Shown here: one piece after another, positions 1 to 9,544 of the stretch
Numbering within the stretch: position 1 is the stretch's first letter
How the letters are laid out: each line of letters starts with the position of its first letter
From: Planctomycetaceae bacterium
Lineage (GTDB): Bacteria; Planctomycetota; Planctomycetia; Pirellulales; Pirellulaceae
Direction: 5' to 3'
Length of the DNA stretch: 64,000 nt
Assembly (NCBI GenBank): GCA_021298315.1
Contig: JAJTFC010000023.1
Location: forward strand, 45,226 to 109,225
Notes under the pieces: generated by a model
Database searches by the model: none
Seen by the model: only the letters and a program-made list of their open reading frames with translations
What the model was told of the DNA's origin: nothing
Position numbers and translations under genes: made by a program

Positions 1-2
1 CG

Positions 3-2036
3 TCGGGTATTTCAATAGGATCTGTCACCGCGATCAGTTCTACCGTATTTTCTGTTCCCGTAACCCCAACGACCACCGGCACGATCATCTTGCGGATACC
101 GACCGGTGCTGTGATCAAAGACCTAGCCGGAAATAACTTGGTAACCCCGGTTCTTGACGATACCGCCGTGAACGTTATCGAGGGAGCAGACACAACCCCT
201 CCAACGGTTGTTTCCATCGTCGATAACGATGCGGATAATCTAGTTGCGCTGGACCAAACCGTCACCTATACCATTTCTTTCAGCGAAGACATTGATGCGG
301 CAACGGTCAGCGCCAGCGACTTTGACAACGCAGGTAGCTCTTCGATCAGCTTCGGAGCGATCACCGAGACGGCACCGGGTGTGTTCACTGTCCAGGTCAC
401 ACCTACCAGTGGCGAGAGCCTCAATCTCCGAATCATCGGCACGATCAAGGATATTGCAGGAAACGATTTGGTGGTACCGGTAGTAGACGATGACATTCTC
501 ACTGTCGATGCGATTGCACCGACGGTTACCAACATCACCAACAACTCCTCCGGAACTGTCTTTGCGGAAAGCTCGATCACCTACACGGTGAGCTTTAGCG
601 AAAACATCGATGCATCGACTTTGTCGATCAATGATTTTAGTAATGCTGGCACGGCCACCGTTGTTTTTGGGGCAATCAACCAAGTAAGCCCCAGCGTGTA
701 TACGCTTGTCGTGACACCGACCTCCGGTGGGACACTCCGATTGCAATTGCCTGCCGGTGCGATCGTTAAGGACATTGCGGGTAATAATGCCGTAGTGCCG
801 GTTCAAGACGACGAAGAGCTTACCATCACTCCGATAACACAGCTTGGCCCCGGTGACATCGTCGTGCTGGGTTACAACACCGCAGGATCGCCCAACGATT
901 CGTTTGTCATCATGACCCTCAAGGAACTCTCTGGAGGAACTCGGTTCATCGTCAATGACAACGAAGTGGCCTCCGATGGAGGAACATCTTTTACCGATTT
1001 AAACGAGGCGGAAGCTTTATTTACCGTCAAAACGGGTCAAACCATTCCCGCTGGAACCATCCTTTCGCTTCCATGGGGTGGGGCCGATGTTTCCACTGCT
1101 ACCTACGATTGGGACTTGCCCGCGGGGCCAGGCCTTGGGAATAACAACGACGAGATCTACATCTACAAAGCGACCACAATTGCATCATCGACTCCCACTG
1201 CATTTATTTATGGCGTGGCCATTGGATCATCGACCAGTTCGCGACCCGCTGGACTTACCCTAGGTACCACCTTCATCAAACCAACGGGTGCAGCAGCCAG
1301 GTACAAGCCGACAGGTGCCGTCTACAGCGGTCTTCCTAGCACGATTCGACCAGCGATTGGAAATACCGCAGCAAACTGGGAATCTGTCGCTCCCGGATCG
1401 CCAAGCGATTGGAGCTTTACTCTCGGTGCGACGTTTGTCGGTGCGACGATCAACGGCGGTGCAACATTCCCCAATAACGCACAGCGGTCGATCGTCACTT
1501 CCCTGGTGGTCAACTTCGGTTCACCTGTAACCCTACAGTCCAATGCTTTCTCCCTTGAGAATATTGGGCTGCTTACCGCTGGATCGAGCTTCATCCCTCA
1601 GAACCAGCTTATTATCACCCCGGCCTCTGGGCCTTCTTCGAGCTACACGATCACCTTTGATGCCGGAGTTGTAGCTAACGGTACGAATGTAGGCGGTGTG
1701 ATCAAGCGTGCTGGAGGGGCCGCTGCTGCCACAAACGGTAACTCGCTTGCCGATGGTAACTATGTACTTCGTATCGATCCGACCAAGGTTCAGGCTGAAG
1801 GTTTCGCTCTGGTCGGCGATGCAGCCTTTGGGGACCTTGCCACCGATCGTTTCTTCCGCATGTACGGAGATAGCGATGGTGATGGAGACGTCGATGGAAC
1901 CGACGCGGTTGCTTTGAGAAACGCTCAGCTCTCCTACAATGCCGCATTGGATTGGGATGGCAATGGTTCGGTATCAGCAGGTGCGGATATCACCAACTTC
2001 AATAACAATCGAAATCGTCGACGACGATTGTTCTAA
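3..2036 (+). CDS. C-terminal part of a giant surface protein with Ig-like repeats and dockerin-like tail (5' end outside window)
   Basis: The open frame runs in from the left edge without a stop, so this is the C-terminal ~677 residues of a larger protein. Three consecutive Ig-like units of about 105 residues are visible (the first incomplete, then about 189-505 and 506-835). Each carries a TYT(I/V)SFSE core, an FGAI strand, VTPTSG, and a KDIAGN...PV.DD end, as in bacterial Ig-like surface domains. From about 840 to 1430 there is a different domain beginning GPGDIVVLGYN, of a type seen in secreted proteins. Near the end (1860-1960) sits a Ca-binding, dockerin-like stretch (DSDGDGDVDGTDA, then DWDGNGSVSAGAD). 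The protein ends in the basic tail NRRRRLF, typical of planctomycete giant surface proteins. Function is probably adhesion or surface architecture; no catalytic domain is seen. Confidence 0.85.
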   Translation, partial: SGISIGSVTAISSTVFSVPVTPTTTGTIILRIPTGAVIKDLAGNNLVTPVLDDTAVNVIEGADTTPPTVVSIVDNDADNLVALDQTVTYTISFSEDIDAATVSASDFDNAGSSSISFGAITETAPGVFTVQVTPTSGESLNLRIIGTIKDIAGNDLVVPVVDDDILTVDAIAPTVTNITNNSSGTVFAESSITYTVSFSENIDASTLSINDFSNAGTATVVFGAINQVSPSVYTLVVTPTSGGTLRLQLPAGAIVKDIAGNNAVVPVQDDEELTITPITQLGPGDIVVLGYNTAGSPNDSFVIMTLKELSGGTRFIVNDNEVASDGGTSFTDLNEAEALFTVKTGQTIPAGTILSLPWGGADVSTATYDWDLPAGPGLGNNNDEIYIYKATTIASSTPTAFIYGVAIGSSTSSRPAGLTLGTTFIKPTGAAARYKPTGAVYSGLPSTIRPAIGNTAANWESVAPGSPSDWSFTLGATFVGATINGGATFPNNAQRSIVTSLVVNFGSPVTLQSNAFSLENIGLLTAGSSFIPQNQLIITPASGPSSSYTITFDAGVVANGTNVGGVIKRAGGAAAATNGNSLADGNYVLRIDPTKVQAEGFALVGDAAFGDLATDRFFRMYGDSDGDGDVDGTDAVALRNAQLSYNAALDWDGNGSVSAGADITNFNNNRNRRRRLF

Positions 2037-2089
2037 ACCGATTTTTACGCGATCGTTTATTCACTACACTTCGATCAGGGAGGGACCCC

Positions 2090-2785
2090 ATGAAGAAGAT
2101 TTTGTGCGCTGTTTTGGCTTTTTACTCCATGGCTGCCTTGGCTCTTGAGAGCCAAGCGGCTGTCGTTTCGGAATTGATTCTCGTAGAGCGAACTCCATTC
2201 GTCGTTGGAACACCAACGATCATCGATGTAATCCTCAAGGAAACACGTGATGTAGGAGAGACCTCTCAAATCGGGACTTTTGAAACCGTCTCTGGAAACA
2301 TCAAATTCACTTGGACTGGCTCGAGCGCCTACACCGTTTCCGGGTTGACCGATTACGGAACGCAGGGAGGTCGATTTTTTGATAACGGTGGCGGATCCTC
2401 AACGATCGATTTGAATACCTTGACACTTTCGGGCACGGTCGAACAAGCGGATCTGTCACCTTCGGCAATCGAAGATCCGCTAGGTGTGATAGTTAGTCCG
2501 ACACTAGCATCGATCAGACTCGCTAGTTTTACTCTCAGCGGTGGGGCCGTTGGCGAATCGATCACCTTTACGATGTCGGATTTCGACGCCCTTCTCGACG
2601 ACATTGTGCTGGCCGATGGTACGGTGCTCGATGGACTTATCACCTACGGCGCACTGACGATCACAGGAAGCGGCGGCGGAGGAGGAGGTGGTGGTGTTGT
2701 ACCCGAACCGACCTCCGTGGCCCTCTTCGGATCGCTCCTAGGCGGATTGCTCGTGCGACACAGAAAACGATCCAAGATGAACTGA
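2090..2785 (+). CDS. PEP-CTERM sorting domain protein
   Basis: A 231-residue secreted protein. It begins with a signal peptide (MKKILCAVLAFYSMAALA, cleavage near residue 24), has a beta-rich middle with no recognised enzyme motif, then a Gly-only linker. It ends in a PEP-CTERM signal: VVPEPTSVALFG, a hydrophobic helix and a basic RHRKRSK tail. In known systems such tails are processed by an exosortase at the inner membrane; no exosortase is in this window. The start is supported by the purine-rich AGGGAGG about 6 bases upstream of the ATG. Its stop abuts the stop of the convergent downstream gene with no spacer. Confidence 0.85.
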   Translation: MKKILCAVLAFYSMAALALESQAAVVSELILVERTPFVVGTPTIIDVILKETRDVGETSQIGTFETVSGNIKFTWTGSSAYTVSGLTDYGTQGGRFFDNGGGSSTIDLNTLTLSGTVEQADLSPSAIEDPLGVIVSPTLASIRLASFTLSGGAVGESITFTMSDFDALLDDIVLADGTVLDGLITYGALTITGSGGGGGGGGVVPEPTSVALFGSLLGGLLVRHRKRSKMN

Positions 2786-3916
2786 TCATCCGATGGCATT
2801 TTGGCCATTGGATCCATTTTGAGCTCTTCGGCGCCGGACCCAAAGTCCGGTGCCAAGAGTGGCCAACCCAAGTACATCGATCGGCAAATAGATCGATCGG
2901 TCTTGGGTAACGGTTCTGACCTGCTGATATGCCTCTGCCTTTAGATCAAAGCTAAACCACAGATCTTTGTCGCTCGAGGGCCAAGTTCGATCATCCCATG
3001 CGGTAAGCCACAGTGGCTCATCGGTCTTGATTTGGTCACTTGGCACAGCCGCACCGATTAATTCTTCGAACTCGGTTGGTGCCAAGGGCATTGAAAATTT
3101 CAAGTTGCCTCGCGTCCAAGCCTCATTCGATGGGCTTTGACCTAACGATCCTGATGCTCTCCCTGGGCCGACTACGAAAACTTTCAATAGGTTCCCTTTC
3201 CCTTCCTCGGTAAACTGATCCTTCGGGACACGGTACGGAAAAACGGGATTCTCGGTGGCAAAAGAGATGCGCACCGTGCCTACTTGGGTCCGCTTCGAAC
3301 TTGAATCGTACTTGAAGGCCGTGATGACCCAGCCTTTCTCAATATAGGGCACTACCCACTCTTCGAGATCCTTGCGCGCTTGATACTGATTGTCTTTAAG
3401 CCATTGGATCAGTTCGTTGGGATCGTTTGCCTTGAGGACTGCGACTTCGTATCCAGCGACTTTTTTATTTTCAAGAACTGCAAGAGCCGGGGCTATGGCG
3501 CTGTCGGTTGCTAGACCGCTCCCTACCTTTGTTTCCATCAATACAAATGGAGATAGAACTAGCGGGAAAGGATCAACGCTCCAGCGGTCTTTGACTTCGA
3601 TCCGAGGCTGAATTTTTTGGTCCAGCGCGCTAAAGACACTTGCGTCGGATTCCTCGATCTGCGGCTGGGTTGGCGAGGGAACCAAGAAACCAAAATCCGA
3701 GTCGTCGTTGGCCGGTCCTCGGAATGCCGCCTCGCGCACGAAATGCTCGATCTTGGACTGCGGATCCCATGCAATGAGAATCCTTTGGTCGGCGATTCGG
3801 AATCCTGCCCCATCCCTAAATGCAGGACAGCAAGCATTGAGGCATTCGGGCGTATCTCGCAAGACAACGAAAATCGCTAAGAATAAAACCCAACAAATCG
3901 AAAACTTACTTTTCAT
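2786..3916 (-). CDS. DUF2330 family exported protein with C-terminal membrane anchor
   Basis: A 376-residue protein with an N-terminal signal peptide (residues 1-28). The mature start ACCPAFRDG and the following ILIAWDPQSKIEHF.REAAF motif are characteristic of DUF2330 proteins, whose biochemical role is unknown. A short hydrophobic segment before the basic RRRR end (about residues 345-362) suggests a C-terminal anchor, so most of the protein should face the periplasm. Its ATG overlaps the end of the upstream 1408-residue membrane protein gene by 11 bases, so the two are probably translationally coupled and may work together. The function cannot be read from the sequence. Confidence 0.82.
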   Translation of the reverse strand: MKSKFSICWVLFLAIFVVLRDTPECLNACCPAFRDGAGFRIADQRILIAWDPQSKIEHFVREAAFRGPANDDSDFGFLVPSPTQPQIEESDASVFSALDQKIQPRIEVKDRWSVDPFPLVLSPFVLMETKVGSGLATDSAIAPALAVLENKKVAGYEVAVLKANDPNELIQWLKDNQYQARKDLEEWVVPYIEKGWVITAFKYDSSSKRTQVGTVRISFATENPVFPYRVPKDQFTEEGKGNLLKVFVVGPGRASGSLGQSPSNEAWTRGNLKFSMPLAPTEFEELIGAAVPSDQIKTDEPLWLTAWDDRTWPSSDKDLWFSFDLKAEAYQQVRTVTQDRSIYLPIDVLGLATLGTGLWVRRRRAQNGSNGQNAIG

Positions 3917-6900
3917 GTTTTTGGTCTCCTAAATGTGGTTCGTGAACTTGGCTTGGCAGACCGGCAGGCTGACACTGCTTGGATTTGGGACGTTCCCAAG
4001 TCATCCAACCTGTGATGTCTACCAAGGATCTCCACCACTCCTTGAGCCACTGCAGCAAGCTATTGGCAAGCCACAAAGCCCATAGGAGCATCAGGAATCG
4101 ATAGTACCATATCGAAACCGAAAGAACCCAAGGCTCCGGTAAACTCCTGTCGGATCTAGGGGTAAACCAATTGAGATTTCCCTCAAAGGATTCGTTCCCG
4201 ACGATAAACATTCGAGGTGTTCCCAGTAGCCCTGCGGTCACTACTCCGATGAGCAAGCCGATGGCGACGATCGTTAATAGAACGTTCGAGACCTGCAAAA
4301 AATTAAAAGAAAATCCGCCGATCGAATGAGGATTTAGCCGACGCCGAAACTGGATCGAGAAAAGCCACGCGACAATCAAGAGCGACGAAACGATGTGGAC
4401 TTGGGTAAGTCCGATCATCAGAAGCATCCACTCCCAGGTGGCCAAGGGGGACTCCATACGACTCCCGAGTACCCAGCCTGCTAAAAGAGAAACCGCTAAT
4501 ACAACCCAAAAACGGACGGCTGGCCCACGCTGCGGACCATTGGCCCAAAGCACCCAACGCGAGGAAGGCATGAGCATCTGCGAACGAATATTTGCTACCT
4601 CCTGAGGCATTTGTATCGCTGGCATCGAAACGACGCTAGCGATCGGAATCTCCTGGGTCCACTCGATCAAAACCTGCTGCGCACCGGGCAGGAGATTGAT
4701 CAAGACTTCGTCGGCTTGCCGACGAATCGGCACGCTCCGTCCAGCGACGCGAACGTCGCTCACAGTGGCCTCAGAAGGAATTGGAATGGATTGCTCGCCC
4801 CCCAGACTCGATTCGATTTCAAAGGACAGCTTCGATTTTCTTTGCCGACCTCCGACCTCCAGCGAATGCTCGAGTGACTGAATCGTCAGCAATTTGCCTG
4901 GAACCGCAGCGGGTCGCTGAAACTTCAATTCCACCGATTCGCCTGGCCAAGGGTTCCATTCGGGAACAAGATTTGGCTTTCGAAGGTCAAAAACAGGCTT
5001 GCTCCCCACCGATTGCATGCTCCAAACAGGAGATGTCTCGACGAGCCATCTCTCGACGAGATTGTTGGACACCGAGCCGTTTGCAGCCGACTTGGCCACC
5101 AATTGAATCTTCGGTGAAACAGGCAACTCCGAATGCCATTCAAAGACCATTTGATCGGCACTGAAGTTCACTTCGATATTGCCCGCTTGGCTGGCCACGC
5201 CCGGTGTAATGATTTGTTCATTTGCCAAAGTAGGAACCGAAACACTCACAGCCTTGCCCGGTTGGCTTAACCGCTTGAGCGAGGTATTCACCTTCCAGAC
5301 CAGTCCGATCTCGAGCCGGCGCTCGACCAGAAATACCGAGCGAAAGTTCTTCTGGTCATAACTTGCTTGACCCTCGAGGCGCTGCTCTTTGCGAACAAAG
5401 ATGATTTGATTTTCTGGCTTACCCTCAGGATCAAGTCCCGTCCAGGTCCATTGTGGTGCATCGATCGTTAAGTAGTGTGGAGCATGGATAAAAGCCCACG
5501 ACCATTCGGCACTCTCGAGGATTCTTCCTCGTGCCTTTAATTGATGGATCCCATCGGGAACCAACACCCACAGATGCTCGTCATCCTTGCGTACCACTTG
5601 GGCATCCTGGCCATCGATTTCGATGGTGCTTGGAAACCAACTTGCCCCTTTGCCCGGCAGGGGCACAGCTAGGATGCTTGCCGCATGAATCGTCGCCTGC
5701 ATCTCTAGATTGTCCTGCTGGATTTTGATCGACATCTCCGGGATATCGGCTGCTGTTGGAAAGGCATCACTGGCCTGTTTGACCCGCTCGCGCAGCGTGC
5801 TCAAAGTATCGTTATCAGGTATCTGCGCAAAAGCACGCTCGGCATTGGTACTAGCTATCACCGCTACCATCAAGATCAAGAGTATCGCGCTGGGTACAGA
5901 TGGATTCGCTCGAGCCGTTGGTGTGATTGCTAGAGCCTGTTTCCAGATTTTCCCAAGCCCCTCAAGGAGGATCCCCATCAGGAGCATCAGCAAGACCAAG
6001 CGGCATAAAGTAAGCGCCCGATGCTGGTTGCATGAAATCATCACGGGTCGGATGGTTTGTGTATCGCTTACAGGTCCATCCCAGGCACAATGCACCGCAG
6101 TTCCCAGCCACTGCGGTTTGGCAACACCTGTTTGAATACTGGTCTTGGGATCGTAAGCGAAATTACCTACCTGAGCTTGATTGGTTTGAACGTAGTTCCG
6201 ATCCGCTGGTGCACTGTCCAACTTGGAACGAATCTGCGGGATCTGCATCGGAGCTTGCACAATACTCGACTCGAGTTCCATAGTCGTATAATGGTCGCCC
6301 GCCTGATCCGCTCGAGTATTGGAGGTTTGCTCCATCCACTGGAACAAGCTGCGGTTTTTGATGTTCGAATTGCTCGGCTCGAGCTGCGGATAAATGGCAT
6401 TTTGAATCTGCATGGCTGCAAAAGGAATCAAATTCAATAGCAGCACTGCCGTGGCTATATGCTTCCACCAATACAACCCTGCGAGGCTCTTGCCCGAGCC
6501 GATCACGCGAATCAACGCCAGCGGAATCAGTAGGAAAAACCAAGTCCAACGAGGCGAACCTGGTTCGTGATAAGTCAGAGCAAAGGCGGCGAATGCCACC
6601 ATACCCGGGATCCATCCATAGAGACGCAGGACAGCTAAGCTAAAGACTAAAAGCAAAAACAGATCCAGCAAGCTCCATGCGGTTAGCCAGTCCCCTTCGA
6701 CTCGATCTGGTCCGAAGACAGCTAGCATCCGCCAGCCCGGAGGCATGTAAAGGGTCACATCGAGATTGTCCGCGGGCGTTTGCCATCCGATGGCAGGTAT
6801 TTCTCGCACGCTCGATGTCCGTCCGACGGCTTCGATCTGCGGTTTGCGTATCCGCAACTCGATCCCTTCAGAGCCCGTCACCGGGTTTTGAGTAATAAGT

Positions 6901-8132
6901 TGTCTTTCACCTTGAATACGGACCACACCTAGTTGATGCTCGGTAGCCACATCGAGTCGGGTGATTTGCTTGGGTTCCCCGTCGAGGATATCTTGATAAG
7001 TCATCGCGGTGCCATCGTCATCGAGCCAGAGCACGCGGGCAACGCTCAATGGATTGGGTTTCTCGATACCCATCCCGCGATTTTTCTCAAGAATGGTCGC
7101 TGTGTTAGCGGTTTTCCATTGATAGACCGTCACATTGCGCCAGTTCGTGGGAAACCTCGTCGTTTGCGCATCGATGGGCACGACTCCCTGAAGTTCTATC
7201 GTGCGAAGGTCGGGAGCGGCCTGAATAGCCAGCAGTTCTGCCTCTTTGGCTGGCTTCACACCGTTGGGGTACTTGAGCTCTTTGATGTCCTCGATTCGAA
7301 ATGCATCGATGAGTATTTTCCAATTTCCCGCTCGCAACTGGGCTTTGAGCTTACCGCTATCATCGATGGCCACCGGGATCGGACTGTTGACAAACGAAAG
7401 CTGCCAACCCTCTGGGAGAACAAAGCCGAGTTCCTCTTCTCGGCTCTTGCCCGTTGCCGTCAAATCGATCTGTGTCCGAAGCCAGATTGGAGACCCGTCT
7501 TGGATCAAGCGATGGATATCAAACGAGTAGCTGTCCTTTTGTAGGTCTTGGCCGAGAGTCGAGCGACTAAGCCAAAGCATACCGGCGCTATCCCAGTTCG
7601 GAATCGCGATCGGTTCATTGCGAACATGCAGTCTTAACAAACCGTAGCTTCTTGGGATTGCAAGTTTCTGAGGTAGGGAGTTCCAAAGCCAATATCCCTT
7701 GAGCGAATGATTGCCGGGTTTGAGTTTGACCGATGGGGAACCATTGTGTTCGATGACGACAAGTTCCTTTTCGGCATCGCTGACCCCTTTAGGCCAATGT
7801 TCGCTTCCGCCTGGAAGGGGGAACCAAGATTCTCGGTACACGGCCACTTGGACTTGCCAGCTACCCTTTGCTTCATCGGCTTGTATCTCAACCTGGCTGG
7901 GCCAGTAATAGATTCGCTCGTCGGGATTTCTATAAGTCGATGGTGCACTCTGGTCGCTCTGGTCCCAAAGAACCCACGGGATCCAGGTGCGCAAGACATC
8001 GGGGACCGAGTCATTGGGCATTTGAGACGGCGGAGGCACCGCTCGCGTCTGTCCGAGGCATTCACTCGGATCGTGCATCGCCAAGGCAAAGCCCAGAATG
8101 AACAACCCTATGCACCGAAGTGAATGAAGCAT
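3906..8132 (-). CDS. Large multi-pass membrane protein of unknown function (1408 aa)
   Basis: I do not recognise a named family. The protein opens with a signal peptide (residues 1-28), followed by about 450 residues of beta-rich extracytoplasmic sequence. There are then about four membrane helices (about 485-575), two more (about 706-724 and 747-762), a second beta-rich extracytoplasmic block (about 765-1215), and further helices in the last ~180 residues. The two halves look alike in layout (beta domain, then helices), which may reflect an internal duplication. The start has a GAGG site 6 bases upstream. The downstream DUF2330 gene overlaps its 3' end by 11 bases. Possibly an envelope complex scaffold; no catalytic motif was found. 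Confidence 0.75.
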   Translation of the reverse strand: MLHSLRCIGLFILGFALAMHDPSECLGQTRAVPPPSQMPNDSVPDVLRTWIPWVLWDQSDQSAPSTYRNPDERIYYWPSQVEIQADEAKGSWQVQVAVYRESWFPLPGGSEHWPKGVSDAEKELVVIEHNGSPSVKLKPGNHSLKGYWLWNSLPQKLAIPRSYGLLRLHVRNEPIAIPNWDSAGMLWLSRSTLGQDLQKDSYSFDIHRLIQDGSPIWLRTQIDLTATGKSREEELGFVLPEGWQLSFVNSPIPVAIDDSGKLKAQLRAGNWKILIDAFRIEDIKELKYPNGVKPAKEAELLAIQAAPDLRTIELQGVVPIDAQTTRFPTNWRNVTVYQWKTANTATILEKNRGMGIEKPNPLSVARVLWLDDDGTAMTYQDILDGEPKQITRLDVATEHQLGVVRIQGERQLITQNPVTGSEGIELRIRKPQIEAVGRTSSVREIPAIGWQTPADNLDVTLYMPPGWRMLAVFGPDRVEGDWLTAWSLLDLFLLLVFSLAVLRLYGWIPGMVAFAAFALTYHEPGSPRWTWFFLLIPLALIRVIGSGKSLAGLYWWKHIATAVLLLNLIPFAAMQIQNAIYPQLEPSNSNIKNRSLFQWMEQTSNTRADQAGDHYTTMELESSIVQAPMQIPQIRSKLDSAPADRNYVQTNQAQVGNFAYDPKTSIQTGVAKPQWLGTAVHCAWDGPVSDTQTIRPVMISCNQHRALTLCRLVLLMLLMGILLEGLGKIWKQALAITPTARANPSVPSAILLILMVAVIASTNAERAFAQIPDNDTLSTLRERVKQASDAFPTAADIPEMSIKIQQDNLEMQATIHAASILAVPLPGKGASWFPSTIEIDGQDAQVVRKDDEHLWVLVPDGIHQLKARGRILESAEWSWAFIHAPHYLTIDAPQWTWTGLDPEGKPENQIIFVRKEQRLEGQASYDQKNFRSVFLVERRLEIGLVWKVNTSLKRLSQPGKAVSVSVPTLANEQIITPGVASQAGNIEVNFSADQMVFEWHSELPVSPKIQLVAKSAANGSVSNNLVERWLVETSPVWSMQSVGSKPVFDLRKPNLVPEWNPWPGESVELKFQRPAAVPGKLLTIQSLEHSLEVGGRQRKSKLSFEIESSLGGEQSIPIPSEATVSDVRVAGRSVPIRRQADEVLINLLPGAQQVLIEWTQEIPIASVVSMPAIQMPQEVANIRSQMLMPSSRWVLWANGPQRGPAVRFWVVLAVSLLAGWVLGSRMESPLATWEWMLLMIGLTQVHIVSSLLIVAWLFSIQFRRRLNPHSIGGFSFNFLQVSNVLLTIVAIGLLIGVVTAGLLGTPRMFIVGNESFEGNLNWFTPRSDRSLPEPWVLSVSIWYYRFLMLLWALWLANSLLQWLKEWWRSLVDITGWMTWERPKSKQCQPAGLPSQVHEPHLGDQKHEK

Positions 8133-8221
8133 TTTGGCCTCGATTTGCTAGTAGGAAGTTGGGTCGACTGCAGTGAGCGTCGAACCTCCAGCATAATTCA
8201 ATCTTGGCCAAAGATCGAACT

Positions 8222-9151
8222 TTATGATTTGACTTTGCGACTTTTGGTCTTGGCGAAGGCGAAAGCTCCCATTGCGAAGATCAGCATCGAACTCGGCTCT
8301 GGTACAACGGCTTTGTTAAGGTTCGAATTGACAAAGGCGAGGTTGGTAAAATCCACGACGTAGCCGATATCTGCGAACTGCGCAACGGACATGCGACTTA
8401 GAAACGAGGGAGCATTTAACCATCCGGTCATGAGTTCATTTCGCATATCGCGTCCAAGCGTGTCGGTGATGCCCGTCAGACCTGCGCCTCCTGCAACCTC
8501 ATTCCAGTGGGATTTGGCCGTTCCTGCCCCCCCATCGGCTTCAACCGGGACAAAGGTTGCAGATGATTGTGAGAATTCAGTCTTCCATTGCCCGAGCGCA
8601 TTGGCTCCGGCATAGGCGTTAGTGGTGTGATTAAAGACGTCTTGGAAACCTCCGATCCCAAAATCGGTGGCTGGATCCCAAAGGGTTCCGAATCCAAGCA
8701 CGTGAGCCATTTCATGCATGATGACCGCCATGAGCGTCTTGTTAGACTCCATGGATCCCAAGTCGGCGCTGTCGAATTGCATGATTCCAGTTGCCGTGTA
8801 GAGAAAGCCACCTAAACCTGCGCCAGTTTGAGGCCCTGCCTGACCGAGAACTCCACCAACTCCGTCGATAGCGATCCCTTTAGCCGTGATGTCAATCCGA
8901 CCATCCATGTCATCAATCCCACTCGAAAACAGCGGGTTTGTCCCACCAGCATAATCGACGATCAGACTTTGCCAGTAGCTCGCTGCGACGCTGAAATAAG
9001 CTTGTTGCGATGAAGTTAGACCTCCATCGAAATTGATTTGGATCACCACCCCAGCGTGTACCGATGGAGAACCCAAAAACAATCCGAGGGTCAGTACAAA
9101 CCAAAAACGCGACTTACGGCAAGCATTCAGCAACCATTTCTGCATGATCAT
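8222..9151 (-). CDS. PEP-CTERM leishmanolysin-like (M8) zinc metalloprotease
   Basis: A 309-residue secreted protein with a signal peptide (residues 1-33). The zinc-binding helix HEMAHVLGFG (His146, Glu147, His150) is followed by a likely third ligand, His215, in SHWNE, and a Met-turn NELMTGW (Met241). This spacing is that of leishmanolysin-type metzincins. The C-terminus is a PEP-CTERM signal (VVPEPSSMLIFAMG, then basic KSRKVKS), so the protease is expected to be exosortase-processed and held at or released from the envelope. An in-frame ATG at 9145 has the better-spaced AAGGA site and may be the true start. The hydrophobic N-terminus remains either way. Confidence 0.85.
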   Translation of the reverse strand: MIMQKWLLNACRKSRFWFVLTLGLFLGSPSVHAGVVIQINFDGGLTSSQQAYFSVAASYWQSLIVDYAGGTNPLFSSGIDDMDGRIDITAKGIAIDGVGGVLGQAGPQTGAGLGGFLYTATGIMQFDSADLGSMESNKTLMAVIMHEMAHVLGFGTLWDPATDFGIGGFQDVFNHTTNAYAGANALGQWKTEFSQSSATFVPVEADGGAGTAKSHWNEVAGGAGLTGITDTLGRDMRNELMTGWLNAPSFLSRMSVAQFADIGYVVDFTNLAFVNSNLNKAVVPEPSSMLIFAMGAFAFAKTKSRKVKS

Positions 9152-9325
9152 TCATCCTTTGAATCAGAGTTCCTTGGAGAGCTAACCCTCTGCTCTCATC
9201 GTATCAGAAAAAAGATCCAAAGGTTGTTACGAGCAATACTCCGAGGTAAAAACAGGTGCTTTGGTTTTACTGCAATCTTTGAGGCTGAGAATCCTTGCTA
9301 TAGGGACGAGTCTCCCCGGGCCGAA

Positions 9326-9507
9326 TGCTGTTAGCCGACGAGCGCGAACGTCGGGCAGCGCGTTAAACCGCGCCAAACCGATGCTTGTTCGCAATTAAAC
9401 TATTCAACAGCCAAACCGCAACGTTGGCTTGGTTCCGATCAAGGTGTTTCATCGCGCCAGGCCGTGCAGTGTCTCTGCCCGACGCTCGCGCTCGTCGGCT
9501 AACGGCA
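9326..9507. repeat. Long-arm inverted repeat, REP/BIME-like
   Basis: Two 33-base arms, 9326-9358 and 9475-9507, are reverse complements with only 2 mismatches. Each arm is also an imperfect palindrome by itself (CCGACG...CGTCGG), so each can fold alone or pair with the other. They lie in the 393-base gap between two minus-strand genes (9152-9544). A further short near-palindrome (GCGCGTTAAACCGCGC) follows the left arm. The layout resembles bacterial interspersed REP-type elements. I see nothing else coding in the gap. Confidence 0.75.
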
Positions 9508-9544
9508 TCTTCGCCATTGCAAATGTCCGCAATAGTGTCGCTAA

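Noticed and set aside
240..806. 188-codon frame antisense to the Ig-like repeats
   Set aside because: Repetitive coding DNA on the plus strand produces long antisense frames; no independent evidence.
2680..2700. GGC/GGA simple repeat as a possible slippage site
   Set aside because: It encodes the Gly linker before the PEP-CTERM signal, a normal feature of the family; the frame is intact.
6933..7544. 203-codon frame antisense to the 1408-residue membrane protein gene
   Set aside because: No motif, no start signal, and the opposite strand encodes a continuous long protein.
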